Shown: one piece after another, positions 10,316 to 20,400 of the stretch
Numbering within the stretch: the stretch's first letter is position 1
Layout: every line of letters begins with the position of its first letter
Assembly: GCA_963575745.1 (NCBI GenBank)
Contig: CAUYUJ010000647.1
Coordinates: forward strand, 467,501 to 531,500
DNA length: 64,000 nucleotides
Origin: Prorocentrum cordatum
Taxonomy: Eukaryota > Sar > Dinophyceae > Prorocentrales > Prorocentraceae
Reading direction: 5' to 3'
The notes under the pieces: generated by a model
What the model was told of the DNA's origin: nothing
Database searches by the model: none
What the model saw: the letters and a program-made list of their open reading frames with translations, nothing else
Position numbers and translations under genes: made by a program

Positions 10316-10544
10316 TCTGCCTCGATGTGCCCGCCCCTCCTCTTCCCGCACCCTCCCTCCCACGCAGGAGCAGGAATGGGGGGAGGAGGATGAGTTTTTT
10401 TTGTTATGCGAACGATTCACAGGCGAAAATTGTCAGGATGGGGCTGTGTCCGGAAAGCTAGAGAAACAACAAGCGCAGCCTGCAGGCCGATTCGTTTACG
10501 CTGTTCCTAAATGCTGGCTGCCAGCCGTGTGACGGCTCGGCCGA

Positions 10545-11250
10545 TCCAGACATACATACATACATACACTACAATGCAATACAATACAATACACTACACT
10601 ACACTACAATACACTACAATACAATACTATACAAACATACATACATACCTACATACATAGATACATATATACTTACACACATACATACATACATACATAT
10701 ATACATACATACATCCATCCATTCATCCATCCATCCATCCATCCACACATACATACAGACATACATACATACATATAATACATATAATGCATATAATACA
10801 CAAAACACATACATACATACATACAGCCATATATACATACATACATTCAGACACACATACATAAGTACATACATATTTACATATACTACATCCATACATA
10901 CATGCATACACACATGGATGTATGCATACATACATACTCACATACATACATACATACATACACACATACATACATACATACTTGCATGCATACATACAGA
11001 CATACTTGCATGCATACATACATACATACATACATACAGGCAACCATACACACATACATACATACATACATACATACATACATACAGGCAACCATACACA
11101 CATACATACATACATACATCAGCACATACATACATACATACATACATACATACATACATACATACATCCGTCCATCCATCCAGCAATCCATGCATGCATG
11201 CATCCATCCATCCATACATACATACATAGTACGTACGTGCGTATATACAT
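10545..11250. repeat. (CATA)n tetranucleotide block, left
   Basis: About 700 bp of CATA units with blocks of CACTA, CATC and CACA variants and some ATATA. A second block of the same repeat and strand begins at 12658, on the far side of the element at 11253-12652. Confidence 0.95.
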
Positions 11251-11447
11251 ACGAAAGAGCGCGTTCTATGGTCGCTTGGAGTGGGGGGGGATTGGAACCC
11301 TGGATGGAGGGGGGGAGTTCGAACCCCCCCCACCCCCTCCCCTTCCCGTGACTGAGGGGGGGGTTCGAACCCCCCCCCCCTCGCTACTTCTCCTCTCTCC
11401 CTCTCCTCGGGCTGGCGCCGGCGTCGGCGGCGGCTGGCGGCATTGGC

Positions 11448-12220
11448 GGGGGTGCTGGTGGTGGTGGTAGTGGCAGTGGTGGTGGTGGTGGTGGTGGTGG
11501 TGGTGAGGTGGTTTGTGGTGGTTGTGGTGGTGGTAGTGGGTTGTGCTGCTGGTAGTAGTGGTGGTGAATGTGGTTGTGGTGGTGGTGTTGTGGTAGATTG
11601 TGGTGATGGTGGTGGGAGTGGTGGTGGGTTGTTGTATTGGTGGTGGTGGCTGTGAGCTGTTGTGGTGGTGGTGGTGGCTGTGGTGGTAGTGGTTGTGTGG
11701 TGGTTTGGTGGTGGCGGTGGTCGGTTGAGGTGGTGATGGTGGTGGTCGTGGTGGTGGTGGTGGTGCTGATGGCGTGGTGGTTTGTGGTGGTGGTGGTGCT
11801 GGGCTCTGGTGTTGTTGGTGGTGGTGGTGCTGCTAGTCGTGGTGCTGGTGGTGGTGGTGGGTGGTGGGTGGTGACGGTGGTAGTTGTGTTGGTGGTTGTG
11901 GTGGTGGTGTGGTGGTTTGTGGTGATAGTGTTGGTGGTGGGTTGTGGTGATGGTGGTGGTTGTGGCGGTGGTGGTGATGGTGGTGGTAATGGTGTGGTGG
12001 TTTGTGGTGGTGGTGGTGGTTGTGGTGGGTTGTGGTGGTGCTGGTGTTGGTGGCATTTTTGGTGGTGGTGGTGGTGGTGAGGTGGTTTGTGGTGATGGTG
12101 GTGGTTGTGGTGATGGTGGGATTGTGGTGGTTGTGGTGGTGGTTGTGGTGGTGCTTGTAGTGGTGGCGGTGGTGGTGGTGGTGGTATGGTGGTCTGTGGT
12201 GGCGGTGGTGGTGGTGGTGT
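11448..12220. repeat. (GGT)n-rich minisatellite
   Basis: About 770 bp of GGT with TGT, GAT and GCT variants. It reads as poly-Val/Trp/Gly on the plus strand and poly-His/Thr/Pro on the minus strand, which explains frames of more than 400 codons. Strong strand asymmetry in G. Confidence 0.95.
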
Positions 12221-12439
12221 CGCCTTCGGCTCTTCCCGCCACTTTTTTGGCAAAGGGTCAGAGTTCTAATGGATGCCTCTTGAGGTCTCGTCAGAATGGT
12301 CTCGGGGGCGTTTGAGGAGCATGTGAGGGCTCGATATGACGATTTGTGTGTTCCCTCTGCTGCCTCTGGGCCCTCTCTGGTCATCGTCGCTGCGTCCCCG
12401 CCGTCGGCGCTGCTGGCCGCCGCCAGCGCCGGCGCCGGC

Positions 12440-12620
12440 GCCGGGGGGCTGGGGGGGGGTTTGCCCCCTCCCCGCCCCCTTGGCCCCTTTGGGGGGGGGG
12501 AGGGGGGTTCGGGAGGGAGGGGGGGGCGTTGGGGGGGAGGGAAGTCTCCCTGGTTCTGATCGACGGCGCCGAGTATTGGGGGGGGCCAACCCCCGGTTCA
12601 AAACGCGCCGCCGAATGTTC
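12440..12620. repeat. G-run and C-run rich segment
   Basis: Several runs of seven to ten G lie close together near 12440-12600 after a GCCGGCGCC-rich start. Such DNA could form G-quadruplexes. No gene. Confidence 0.6.
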
Positions 12621-12657
12621 CGAAGGCAAGCGCCCGTGAAACGCGCTCTCTCATACG

Positions 12658-13247
12658 AGAATACATACGTACATACATACATACATACGCACATACACAC
12701 ATACACACATACATGCATGCATTTATGCATACATGCATACATACATACATACATACATATATACATACATACATACATACATACATACATACATACATGT
12801 TTATGTATCTATCGATCCATACATACATGCAAACATCCATACATCCATACACATACATGCATGCCTGCACACATACAGGCATACAACCATACACACATAC
12901 AACCATACATACAAACAAACATACACATGAAACAACCATACACACATACACACATACACACATACACACATACACACATACACACATACACACATACATG
13001 CATACACACATACATACATTCATGCATGCATGCATACATACATACGTACATGCATACGTACGCGCGTACGTGCGTACATACGTACATACGTACACATATA
13101 CCTGCATACCTGCACATGGATATATATATATATGTATATATACATCTATGTATGTTTATGTACGCATACGTATATCCATGCATACTTGCATGCATATTTA
13201 CATGCATGCATATATGTATATACGCACATATATATATATGTATATAT
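12658..13247. repeat. (CATA)n tetranucleotide block, right
   Basis: About 590 bp of CATA/CACA/CATG units with (TA)n at the 3' end. Same strand and motif as the block at 10545-11250. Confidence 0.95.
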
Positions 13248-13290
13248 ATGGCGAAGTTCAAACGGCAGTCATCCAAACGTGTCAGGAATC

Positions 13291-13445
13291 GAAGCAGACC
13301 AATTGCATGAATATAAACTGTCGGCGCTCCGCGCGAATTTCTTGGATCAGCGTTTGGCCCCCTGGCGCCAGGGAAGGGGCAGCGCTAATCAAAGAATCCG
13401 CGCGGAGCTCCGAAATATTATCTTTATGCAGTTTTACTCGTCTTC
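13291..13445. mobile_element. introner-like inverted-repeat element, copy at 13.3 kb
   Basis: A 155-bp element starting GAAGCAGACC and ending in its inverse TCTTC. Subterminal arms match in inverted orientation around CTCCGCGCGAATTTCTTGGATC (left, about 13327) and GATTC...GCGCGGAGCTCC (right, about 13395-13411). The centre is the perfect palindrome CCCTGGCGCCAGGG (13360-13373). TCAGG lies on both sides (13282-13286 and 13446-13450), a likely target duplication. Removing GA..AG (13287-13449) as an intron would join a short frame from ATG 13248 to sequence after 13450. The same layout is seen at the splice-verified copy 53907-54104. Confidence 0.7.
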
Positions 13446-13526
13446 TCAGGGACGCAATCGATTTGGTTTGGGTGCATTTTGCCGGGTCAGCAGGTATTAG
13501 GAGGGAGTGTCGCCAGGCCTGGAGGC

Positions 13527-13646
13527 ATGGCACGGGCGAGCATCGAAGACGGGAAGACCGACGAAGCGGGGGATTCCCAGGAGGGGGGGAACCTGGACGG
13601 CGAGGAAGTTGACAGGGAGACGAGCACCTCGCTCAGGGAGGTATGA
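13527..13646 (+). CDS. short hypothetical frame, possible exon
   Basis: ATG 13527 opens 39 codons of acidic, non-repetitive sequence (MARASIEDGKTDEAGDS, then NLDGEEVDRETSTSLREV) before TGA 13644. The frame ends at GAG|GTATGA, which would also serve as a canonical GT donor. It could be an exon of a gene that also contains the inverted-repeat element at 13291. No domain is recognisable, so support is weak. Confidence 0.25.
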   Translation: MARASIEDGKTDEAGDSQEGGNLDGEEVDRETSTSLREV

Positions 13647-13754
13647 ACTGGGCTCCAAGAGAGGATTCCAATCCATGCTGCAGTAGCGACTGCGGATGTC
13701 TGCGGGAATGCCACCATTCACCGACTCAAGTATGGCTGTGTAGATGCCATGGGG

Positions 13755-13922
13755 AGGAGGAAGAGGAGTTAGACGAGGAGGAGGAGGAGTTGGACGAGGA
13801 GGAGGAGGAGGAGGTGGAGGAATAGTTGGACGAGAATGATGACGATGCTGCTGATGATGATGATGACGATGATGACGATGATGCTGAGGATGATGATGAT
13901 GATGATGACGATGACGATGATA

Positions 13923-14000
<78 letters not shown>

Positions 14001-14140
14001 CTGATGCTGATGCTGATGCTGATGCTGATGCTGATGATGATGATGATGGTGATGGTGATGGTGATGGTGATGGTGATGGTGATGATGGTGATGATGATGA
14101 TGATGATGATGATGAGGAGGAGGAGGAGGAGGAGGAGGTC
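13755..14140. repeat. GAG then GAT trinucleotide tracts
   Basis: (GAG)n to about 13822, (GAT)n with GCT and GGT variants to about 14115, then (GAG)n again. Long poly-Asp, poly-Met, poly-His and poly-Ser frames here are repeat translations. Confidence 0.95.
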
Positions 14141-14159
14141 CCCTTCCTCTCCTCCACTT

Positions 14160-14345
14160 CCTCACTCCTCCTCTCTGGAGGTTTCTTGAAGTCCCCGGAG
14201 GTCTCGTGAGGGAGGCTTCAGTAGCTTCCGAATATTCAATCTTTGATCCTCGATTTTCGAACACCTCCTCCCCACCCACGGGAGGTCCCCGGGAGGTCTT
14301 CGGAGGTCTTCGAAGGTTTCCGGAGGAAGGTTCCTGCCTCTGGAG
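14160..14345. repeat. degenerate GGAGGTCTTC repeat
   Basis: Words such as GGAGGTTTC, GGAGGTCTC and GGAGGTCTTC recur about every 11 to 15 nt with their inverse near 14270, giving a short degenerate minisatellite. Confidence 0.55.
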
Positions 14346-15300
14346 GCCCTCAAGCTGCGTCGCAGTCGGTTGCCTCCAGTTAGTTCGGTGTGTTCCGTTG
14401 TGCCGTTGCTGCGTCGCCGCGTCCTTTTGGGTTGCTTGCGCCCTGTCGGTTTCTGTTTCGTTGTCGATTCGGTCGGTTTTCGGTTTACTGTCGTCGTGGA
14501 CAGCATGTTCGCCAGATAGCGCCCTGTGGTCTCAAGACGAGCCCTCGCGTGCACCGACAACGACGCGTGCACCGACAACGACTGGTCGGCGTTTTAGCTT
14601 ACCCGTGGTCCCCAGTCGTGAAGAATTAGTGCTGGCGCCGCGGCGCCGCCGTCCAGTCACTCGTAGGGCCGTCCTGCGGGAACAGGCGCAGTGTCCAGCG
14701 TACACTGTGCTGCCTCCACTCCGACGACGCTGTTTTTTCGCGACGTGGCCCCCTGGGGATCTCGACCTTTTCCCGGGGACGGGCTTCTCATCCTATCTCG
14801 TTTTGACGGTCCGAGGGCCTGGCAGCTGCTTCCAATCGCCGAACAAATTGAAACAACGGCCGTCTCGATGTTGTGTGCGACGCTTGGGGGGCGGGGCGCA
14901 GGGGGGGTGGGGGGCGTTCGTCGGGCCTCCGCTCGAAGGCGAAAAAACCCAAAACATAAGCACACATCCGCTCATCTCGGTCATTGTGCCTCGAGGCTGG
15001 AGAATGCACTCGACCGTCACGACGCCGACCCCAGGCCCCCGTCGCCGACCCACGACGACGACGCCCGTCCGCTGCAGGAGGACCCCCCCGCCTTCGAGAG
15101 GGCGTTTGCTCATATGATCGAGAGCCAGCTGCAGGAGCGGCGCCGCACAGAGTTCCGCGAGAAGTTGCGGGCGCGCCAGCGACGCAGGAGCGGCTGGGGG
15201 GGCAGAAGCAGGAGAGGTGGCGGGGATGGGAGGAGCAATGAGGAGCGAGGAGGGGGACGGACGAGGATTTGGAAGAGGAGGGGTGAGCAAGGTAGGGCAG
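14346..15300. other. no gene recognised
   Basis: One plus-strand frame (14206-15117) is open through most of this stretch, but composition is Arg/Pro/Ser-rich and no motif stands out. A perfect 11-nt tandem copy (GTGCACCGACAACGAC type) lies near 14550-14582. Confidence 0.4.
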
Positions 15301-15308
15301 GAGACTGG

Positions 15309-15500
15309 GAGGAGGAGGAGGAGGAGGAGGAGGAGGAGGAGGAGGAGGAGGAGGAGGAGGAGGAGGAGGAGGAGGAGGAGGAGGAGGAGGAGGAGTAGGA
15401 GTAGGCGGAGGAGGAGTAGGAGGAGGAGGAGGAGGAGGAGGAGGAGGAGGAATGGAGGAATGGAGGAGGAGGAGGAGGAGGAGGAAGAGGAGGAGGAGCT
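15309..15500. repeat. (GAG)n microsatellite upstream of a spliced-leader relict
   Basis: About 190 bp of (GAG)n with a few TAG and CGG interruptions, which ends directly at the spliced-leader relict at 15502. Confidence 0.95.
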
Positions 15501-15501
15501 A

Positions 15502-15521
15502 CGTAGCCATTTTGGCTCAAG
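15502..15521 (+). other. near full-length dinoflagellate spliced leader embedded in the genome
   Basis: CGTAGCCATTTTGGCTCAAG is identical over 20 nt to the 3' end of the 22-nt dinoflagellate spliced leader. The next bases are CCGC, not a GT donor, and no Sm-type site follows, so it is not an SL RNA gene. It is best read as the 5' end of a trans-spliced mRNA copied back into DNA. This is the strongest taxonomic marker in the window. Confidence 0.9.
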
Positions 15522-15567
15522 CCGCTTAGCAGCGAGCGAAAGCCCCATTATTCAAGACGGCAGGGTG

Positions 15568-15807
15568 ATGGTTCCATTGGCCAGAGCAGCTGGTGGCGGG
15601 CGTCGCGCTGATGTTGGTGATTACGTGCAGGGCTGCCAGCCAAGCGATCTTCGGAGGAGTCGAGCGGCGACGACAGCGGCCGCGAAGAAGGCAAGGGAGA
15701 GCGCGGCTGCAGCTATTGTGCGTACTGACCCGCCAGCTGGAGGAGGCCCATTCCATGGTCGTGACCCTGGATGTTGGATATCCTTTCCATTCAAGATTTC
15801 TGGCTGA
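15568..15807 (+). CDS. hypothetical frame downstream of the spliced leader
   Basis: The first ATG after the leader relict (46 nt downstream) opens 79 codons ending TGA 15805-15807. The product is Ala/Arg-rich in the middle (RSRAATTAAAKKARESAAAA) and then Pro/Gly-rich. I do not recognise it. A second frame from 15593 overlaps it. The case for a gene is position after a leader, as expected for a processed retrogene; the sequence gives no independent support. Confidence 0.3.
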   Translation: MVPLARAAGGGRRADVGDYVQGCQPSDLRRSRAATTAAAKKARESAAAAIVRTDPPAGGGPFHGRDPGCWISFPFKISG

Positions 15808-15858
15808 GACTGTCGTGTTTTAACGCGTACGTACGGTGTAAGGTTCTAAGGCACTTGT

Positions 15859-15980
15859 TTTTCCCAACCCTCCTGCGTTGGGTACTCGTTTTGAATAGAG
15901 CACTGCGGTCTCCACCTTCCTTCCTTCCTTCCTTCCTTCCTTCCTTCCTTCCTTCCTTCCTTCCTTCCTTCCTTCCTTCC
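15859..15980. repeat. CCCAACC-TTGGG module with (TTCC)n
   Basis: The module CCCAACCCTCCTGCGTTGGG...CTCGTTTTGAA (15869-15898) recurs at 45610 and 49051. Here it runs into a (CTTC)n tract of about 65 nt, while the other copies run into (CTC)n. Confidence 0.7.
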
Positions 15981-16005
15981 CGCCTCCTCCCGCCATCCCT
16001 GGTGG

Positions 16006-17190
16006 GGCTGCGATCTGCGAAACTGTCGTCACTTTCGAGGGCTGCTGGGGGGCCCAGCGGAGTGACGCCCTACGGGGATTCAGATTAGACCTCGCCATCC
16101 CTGGGGGGCTGCGATCTGTGAAACTGTCGCCACTTTCGAGGCTGCTGGGGGGCCCAGCGGAGTGACGCCCTACGGGGATTCAGATTAGACCTCGCCATCC
16201 CTGGGGGGCTGCGATCTGTGAAACTGTCGCCACTTTCGAGGCTGCTGGGGGGCCCAGCGGAGTGACGCCCTACGGGGATTCAGATTAGACCTCGCCATCC
16301 CTGGGGGGCTGCGATCTGTGAAACTGTCGCCACTTTCGAGGCTGCTGGGGGGCCCAGCGGAGTGACGCCCACGGGGATTCAGATTAGACCTCGCCATCCC
16401 TGGGGGGCTGCGATCTGTGAAACTGTCGCCACTTTCGAGGCCTGCTGGGGGGCCCAGCGGAGTGACGCCCTACGGGGGGGGGGGATCTCAGTTAGACAGA
16501 TCCTCTGGGGGGCTGCGATCTGTGAAACTGTCGGGATTCAAATTAGACCTCGCCATCCCTGGGGGGCTGCGATCTGTGAAACTGTCGCCACTTTCGAGGC
16601 TGCTGGGGGGCCCAGCGGAGTGACGCCCTACGGGGACTCAGATTAGACCTCGCCATCCCTGGGGGGCTGCGATCTGTGAAACTGTCGCCACTTTCGAGGC
16701 TGCTGGGGGGCCCAGCGGAGTGACGCCCTACGGGGATTCAGATTAGACCTCGCCATCCTGGGGGGCTGCGATCTGTGAAACTGTCGCCACTTTCGAGGGC
16801 TGCTGGGGGGCCCAGCGGAGTGACGCCCTACGGGGATTCAGATTAGACCTCGCCATCCCTGGGGGGCTGCGATCTGTGAAACTGTCGCCACTTTCGAAGG
16901 CTGCGTGGGGGGCCCAGCGGAGTGACGCCCTACGGGGATACAGATTAGACCTCGCCATCCCTGGGGGGCTGCGATCTGTGAAACTGTCGCCACTTTCGAA
17001 GGCTGCTGGGGGGCCAGCGGAGTGACGTCCTACGGGGACTCAGATTAGACCTCGCCAGCGCTGGGGGGCTACGATCTGTGAAACTGTCGCCACTTTCGAG
17101 GGCTGCTGTGGGGCCCATGAAACTGTCGCCACTTTCGAGACCTGCTGCGGGGTCCAGCATAGTGACGTCCTACGCGGACGCAGATTGGAC
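16006..17190. repeat. 100-bp minisatellite, about 12 copies
   Basis: The unit starts CTGGGGGGCTGCGATCTGTG and is exactly 100 bp between copies at 16101, 16201 and 16301, then 99 to 103 bp. One copy near 16470-16540 is rearranged, and the last (17060-17190) is diverged. Copies are nearly identical, so the array is young. The unit is open in some frames (about 70 codons on the minus strand) but the frame drifts because 100 is not a multiple of three, so I treat it as non-coding. Confidence 0.95.
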
Positions 17191-17327
17191 CCGTCATTCT
17201 ACTTCGATTATCCCGCATCTGCGATCGACTGTATGTGTGCGAGGAACTAGACATGGAGTGGTCTGGCACTGACTGACGTCAAATCGTTGTGTGCCAGTGT
17301 CTCCTGGGGTGTTGCCTGATGTGGATG

Positions 17328-17578
17328 CAGCTCGTCGGCGCTGCGACTCGAGCTGGCGGTCGTCCTTCGGACCCGCAGAAACATCTGCTGAGCTCGATGA
17401 GCTAGGGGAACTACAGGAAAGAAGTGCAGGAAACGGAGGCCGGTCATGCACTCGCCGATACCTCGTTGCTCTGTCATCGTCTTTGCTGTTGCATGATCCT
17501 TATCTGGCCTGCCGGCGCCGCGGCTCGAGCTGGCGGTCGCCCTTCGGGCCCGCGGGAACATCTTCTGAGACAAGTGGA
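17328..17578. repeat. direct repeat pair, about 65 bp each
   Basis: CTCGAGCTGGCGGTCG plus flanking sequence occurs at about 17330-17395 and again at about 17513-17575 with some 80-85 percent identity, 180 bp apart. Upstream flanks are also weakly similar, so a longer tandem duplication may have decayed. Confidence 0.65.
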
Positions 17579-17627
17579 CGCCGCCGCCTTACTTGCAGGC
17601 AGCGCATTGCATTCGCGGACAGCAGCA

Positions 17628-17840
17628 TGGCAGACCGCAGTGAGATCCTCAGTCGCGTGGTGTTGCCAAGCCTGGTGGAGACGCGCGTGATCGACCTGAA
17701 GTCCCAATCGCGCGTGCACTGTACCTGCGTGGCGTTCAGGCACGCGCGTGATGCTGCTCGCTCCGCGTTCAACCAGTACGTCGCCAGTGCAACTTTGGAC
17801 GATGGACAACCGATTGATGATACGCGACCCCGGCCTTGAG
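17628..17840 (+). CDS. hypothetical small protein
   Basis: ATG 17628 opens about 70 codons with balanced composition, unlike the surrounding repeats: MADRSEILSRVVLPSLVE, then RVHCTCVAFRHARDAARSAF. An amphipathic leucine-rich start followed by Cys-x-Cys is faintly like an F-box, but too short and divergent to claim. It stops at TGA 17837. The next frame begins before this one ends, which could be a frameshift in one gene. Function unknown. Confidence 0.3.
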
Positions 17841-18038
17841 TTTCTTTCCCGCGGGCCGCCCGCAGACCTGGCGGCGCGCCTGCGAGCGTTCAGCTCCCGC
17901 GCTGAAATGTGCGGGAAGGAGGCGGAGAAGCTAGCGGGCGAGCTACGCCTCGCTCGTTCCTTGCGCAAACTAGTTTTATCATGTGGAACTCTGCGACGAC
18001 ATGGCGCAGGCAGCGCTGCGGGTTTAGCTCGCACCTGA
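17811..18038 (+). CDS. hypothetical helical protein fragment
   Basis: A frame overlapping the previous one by about 30 nt encodes a likely helical segment (DLAARLRAFSSRAEMCGKEA, then EKLAGELRLARSLRKLVLS). Ala/Leu/Arg/Glu spacing suggests a coiled coil. It may be the frameshifted continuation of the 17628 frame. Unknown function. Confidence 0.3.
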   Translation, partial: RLMIRDPGLEFLSRGPPADLAARLRAFSSRAEMCGKEAEKLAGELRLARSLRKLVLSCGTLRRHGAGSAAGLART

Positions 18039-18039
18039 A

Positions 18040-20400
18040 AAACGCGGCAGTCTTCTGTCTCCTCCCGCCACTTTCATCGTCGTCCTATTCCCCGCCTCAC
18101 CTTCTCCATGCATGCTGCTGCTTCCGCGATGGCCTTTCGCCCCCCCCCGCCCCCCATTCCATCTCTCTCCTACCCCTCGTTCCCGTACCCGTTCTTCTTC
18201 GATCCTGGGGCCTCAAGCCTCGTTCTTTCGATCGTCGTCCTGTGAATCGTGCAACGCATGCGCATCCCATGTAGCTTGCACAGCAAATCGCCGCGTCTAC
18301 ACTGTCGTTGTTCCTGCTAATGTTGGCATGCTCCTCCTGCAATTTGATGCGCGTGGGTTGGGTACGTCGCAGGGTAATTGTTTTTAGAATGCTTCTGCGT
18401 TCGAAGAACATCTCGTGGTCGCCTATAGGACTGCCGGGACGGTCGGTCCCTGCTCAATCCATGTCGATCGAATTGCGTGGCGAGTTGCATGCCAGGTCAA
18501 AGATGATCATTCCCGTGATGTCGGCGGGCCTCTCGGGCTCAAGGGTGTCGGGGGTGGCGAGAGCAAGGCAGAACCTCGCCTCGCTCGACCTCGCGTCGCC
18601 AGCGAAGATCATCCAGAGAACCTCCCACACCGAATTGAATTCCATACAACGGCGTCCAAAGGGACGTGAGGAGTTCCAGCTGATGGTGGAGCCCCTGGCG
18701 CCAGCAGTAGGGCAGTCTGCTCCTAAGACTTTCGGCGTGCAGTGCTCATGTGGTGCGGTGGCTTTCTCGGCGTGCGCTGGAAGCCACGCTGGAGCACCGC
18801 CGCGCGGGAGTGGGGCCCCGCGGGACCTGCAGAAACCGTTCATGCCCAGGCGCGAGGCGGATTGTTTCGTGCAGGCAGAGGGGAATACACATGCAGGTGG
18901 TCAATTTCCCAGGATCGGATCGGCAAGTGGCCAAGGATTTGCCCTTCGTGCGCCTCCGCGCGCGACTCGACGCCAAGGCTCAGGAGGGGACCAAACATTG
19001 CCAGGCTGTTGGCTGGAGCTTACGGGCCCCTGCGGGGGATGACTGCCCTGAAGCTGACCTTTCCTCGCTCCTCGCTGCGCTCGGCTGGGGCATGCTAGGG
19101 GTCAACGGGCCTTCGGGCGCATCGAGGGCGACAAGGGGATGGAGTGGCGCTGGTGTTTGGTAGCTTCTCCTGCTGCTTCACGTGCAGTGTATGTGATGCA
19201 GGTGCGAGTGGTCCATGGAGCCGTGCTGTCGCGTCATCGTCTTTGGCTGATTGGCTGTGTTCTTCGATTGCTTGGAGGCGTTCTTCTTCTGAATTGCGCC
19301 CGCGGATTGTTCATGCACTGACCTCTCGGATCTCGGATTTGTTGGGTTCTTCTGGAGGTGGAGGAACTGGGCCCTTCATCGCTGCGCATTTCGATCCACT
19401 TGGCTTCAAGTTTCAAGTCCGCTGCCAAGTGGCACCTTCAGAACCTTTCACTGTGCCACCGGTTAAAACTGGAAAAGGTGTCCTATGTTCATCAATTTCG
19501 TCATGTGTGGTCGCGGATCGAGGCCGCGGCGAGACCTACGCCATGAGTATGTTCCAATCGGGGCGCGGGTGTTTGTACGTTTTGGAATCAACTGTCCGTC
19601 TGCGCAACATCAGGGCTGCTATGATTTCGGCCAACGCTGCTCTCCAGGCCAATCGCAAGTCGACGATGTATTTTTCATCAGCGAGCGAGAGCAAGCACGT
19701 GAATATAACGCGTCCGAAGAGCACGCGTTCACTTCAATGCAACTGCGTGGTGCAGCAGATTCGGCACATCTGGGCCCGAGTAAATTGAGTCGTTAACAGG
19801 TGCATGGGGTAGAAGCGAGCAGATTCAAAGCGATGGTTGCAGAGCTGGAAAGTACTATGGGATAAGAGCGGGAGGCCGAGGATCTTGACGGATCACGCAT
19901 GCAAGGGCAGCCCAGTCACGAAGGGGGCAGCCAGTGGGCGGCAGTCTAGTCAGCGGCAGTTCGTGCGTTGGGGAAACTCAATGGGTGCATGCCAGAGTTA
20001 CGTGAATGGAGCGATCGGTTGTTCAATGCTGCGGCACATGTACACAGTGGAAGCCGCGAAACGCTGAATGCGCCGAGTGTCTAGTTGGGAACCGTGGGCG
20101 GCGCGGCGCCCGACCCGGGCGAAGGGGGTGAGACGCAATCGAACCTTTGCGCGGCAGTTCGCCGCGGCATAATATATCGAGGCAGCGGGGGGGCGGTAAT
20201 TCCAAGACGGCGCCGATGAACATTGCGCGCCGGAAGGAGACGAGGCGCATATGTTCGACGATCTGTGGTCGCGGGGCGGGGTGGGGCGGGGCGGGGCGGG
20301 GTCAAGTTAGCCAGCTCGAACGAGCCAGAGGGCCCCGTCCACTCCCACCCGCCCTCCCACAACATAGGAAGCAAGTGCGTCGCGTCCGACGCCTGTCGCT
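18040..20400. other. no recognisable gene
   Basis: Several frames of 100 to 240 codons occur (for example plus 18308-19042, minus 18454-18843, plus 19144-19788), but none shows a domain and they overlap in conflicting frames. Composition is moderate, so exons of unknown genes cannot be excluded. Confidence 0.4.

Larger units (their letters stand above)
11253..12652. mobile_element. possible 1.4-kb element with terminal inverted repeats inside (CATA)n
   Basis: The left end (11253-11278, GAAAGAGCGCGTTCTATGG...) and the reverse complement of the right end (12627-12652, GAGAGAGCGCGTTTCACGG...) agree at 21 of 26 positions. The ends abut (CATA)n of the same strand on both sides, as if a unit had entered the microsatellite. 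The interior is a long (GGT)n tract plus G- and C-runs with TTCGAA palindromes near 11318 and 11356. No transposase or other gene lies inside. It could be a non-autonomous DNA element or a chance symmetry in repetitive DNA. Confidence 0.4.

Noticed and set aside
8852-10393. 513-codon plus-strand frame starting in the TATG tract
   Set aside because: Its first part is repeat translation (Met/Tyr/Val/Cys) and the rest is GC-rich with no motif. Not a gene.
11315-11375. tRNA T-arm-like GGTTCGAACC words
   Set aside because: They lie in G-run/C-run palindromes, without acceptor stem or anticodon arm. Not tRNA genes.
10938-12253. Frames of 289-434 codons on the minus strand rich in Thr, His and Pro
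   Set aside because: They are translations of (GGT)n and (CATA)n; frames are open on both strands because the repeats lack stops.
13497-14279. Poly-His, poly-Ser and poly-Asp proteins
   Set aside because: Trinucleotide repeat read in different frames; no flanking domain.
15502-15521. Spliced-leader RNA gene
   Set aside because: No GT donor after the leader, no recognisable downstream SL RNA body; the leader is embedded after (GAG)n.
16006-17190. CRISPR-like regular array (also considered at 49165-49975)
   Set aside because: Whole 100-bp or 90-bp units are tandemly repeated without unique spacers, and the genome is eukaryotic. Minisatellite and satellite.
18308-19163. Candidate gene on plus or minus strand
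   Set aside because: Three overlapping frames with moderate composition but no domain, splice logic or repeat support; left as unassigned.
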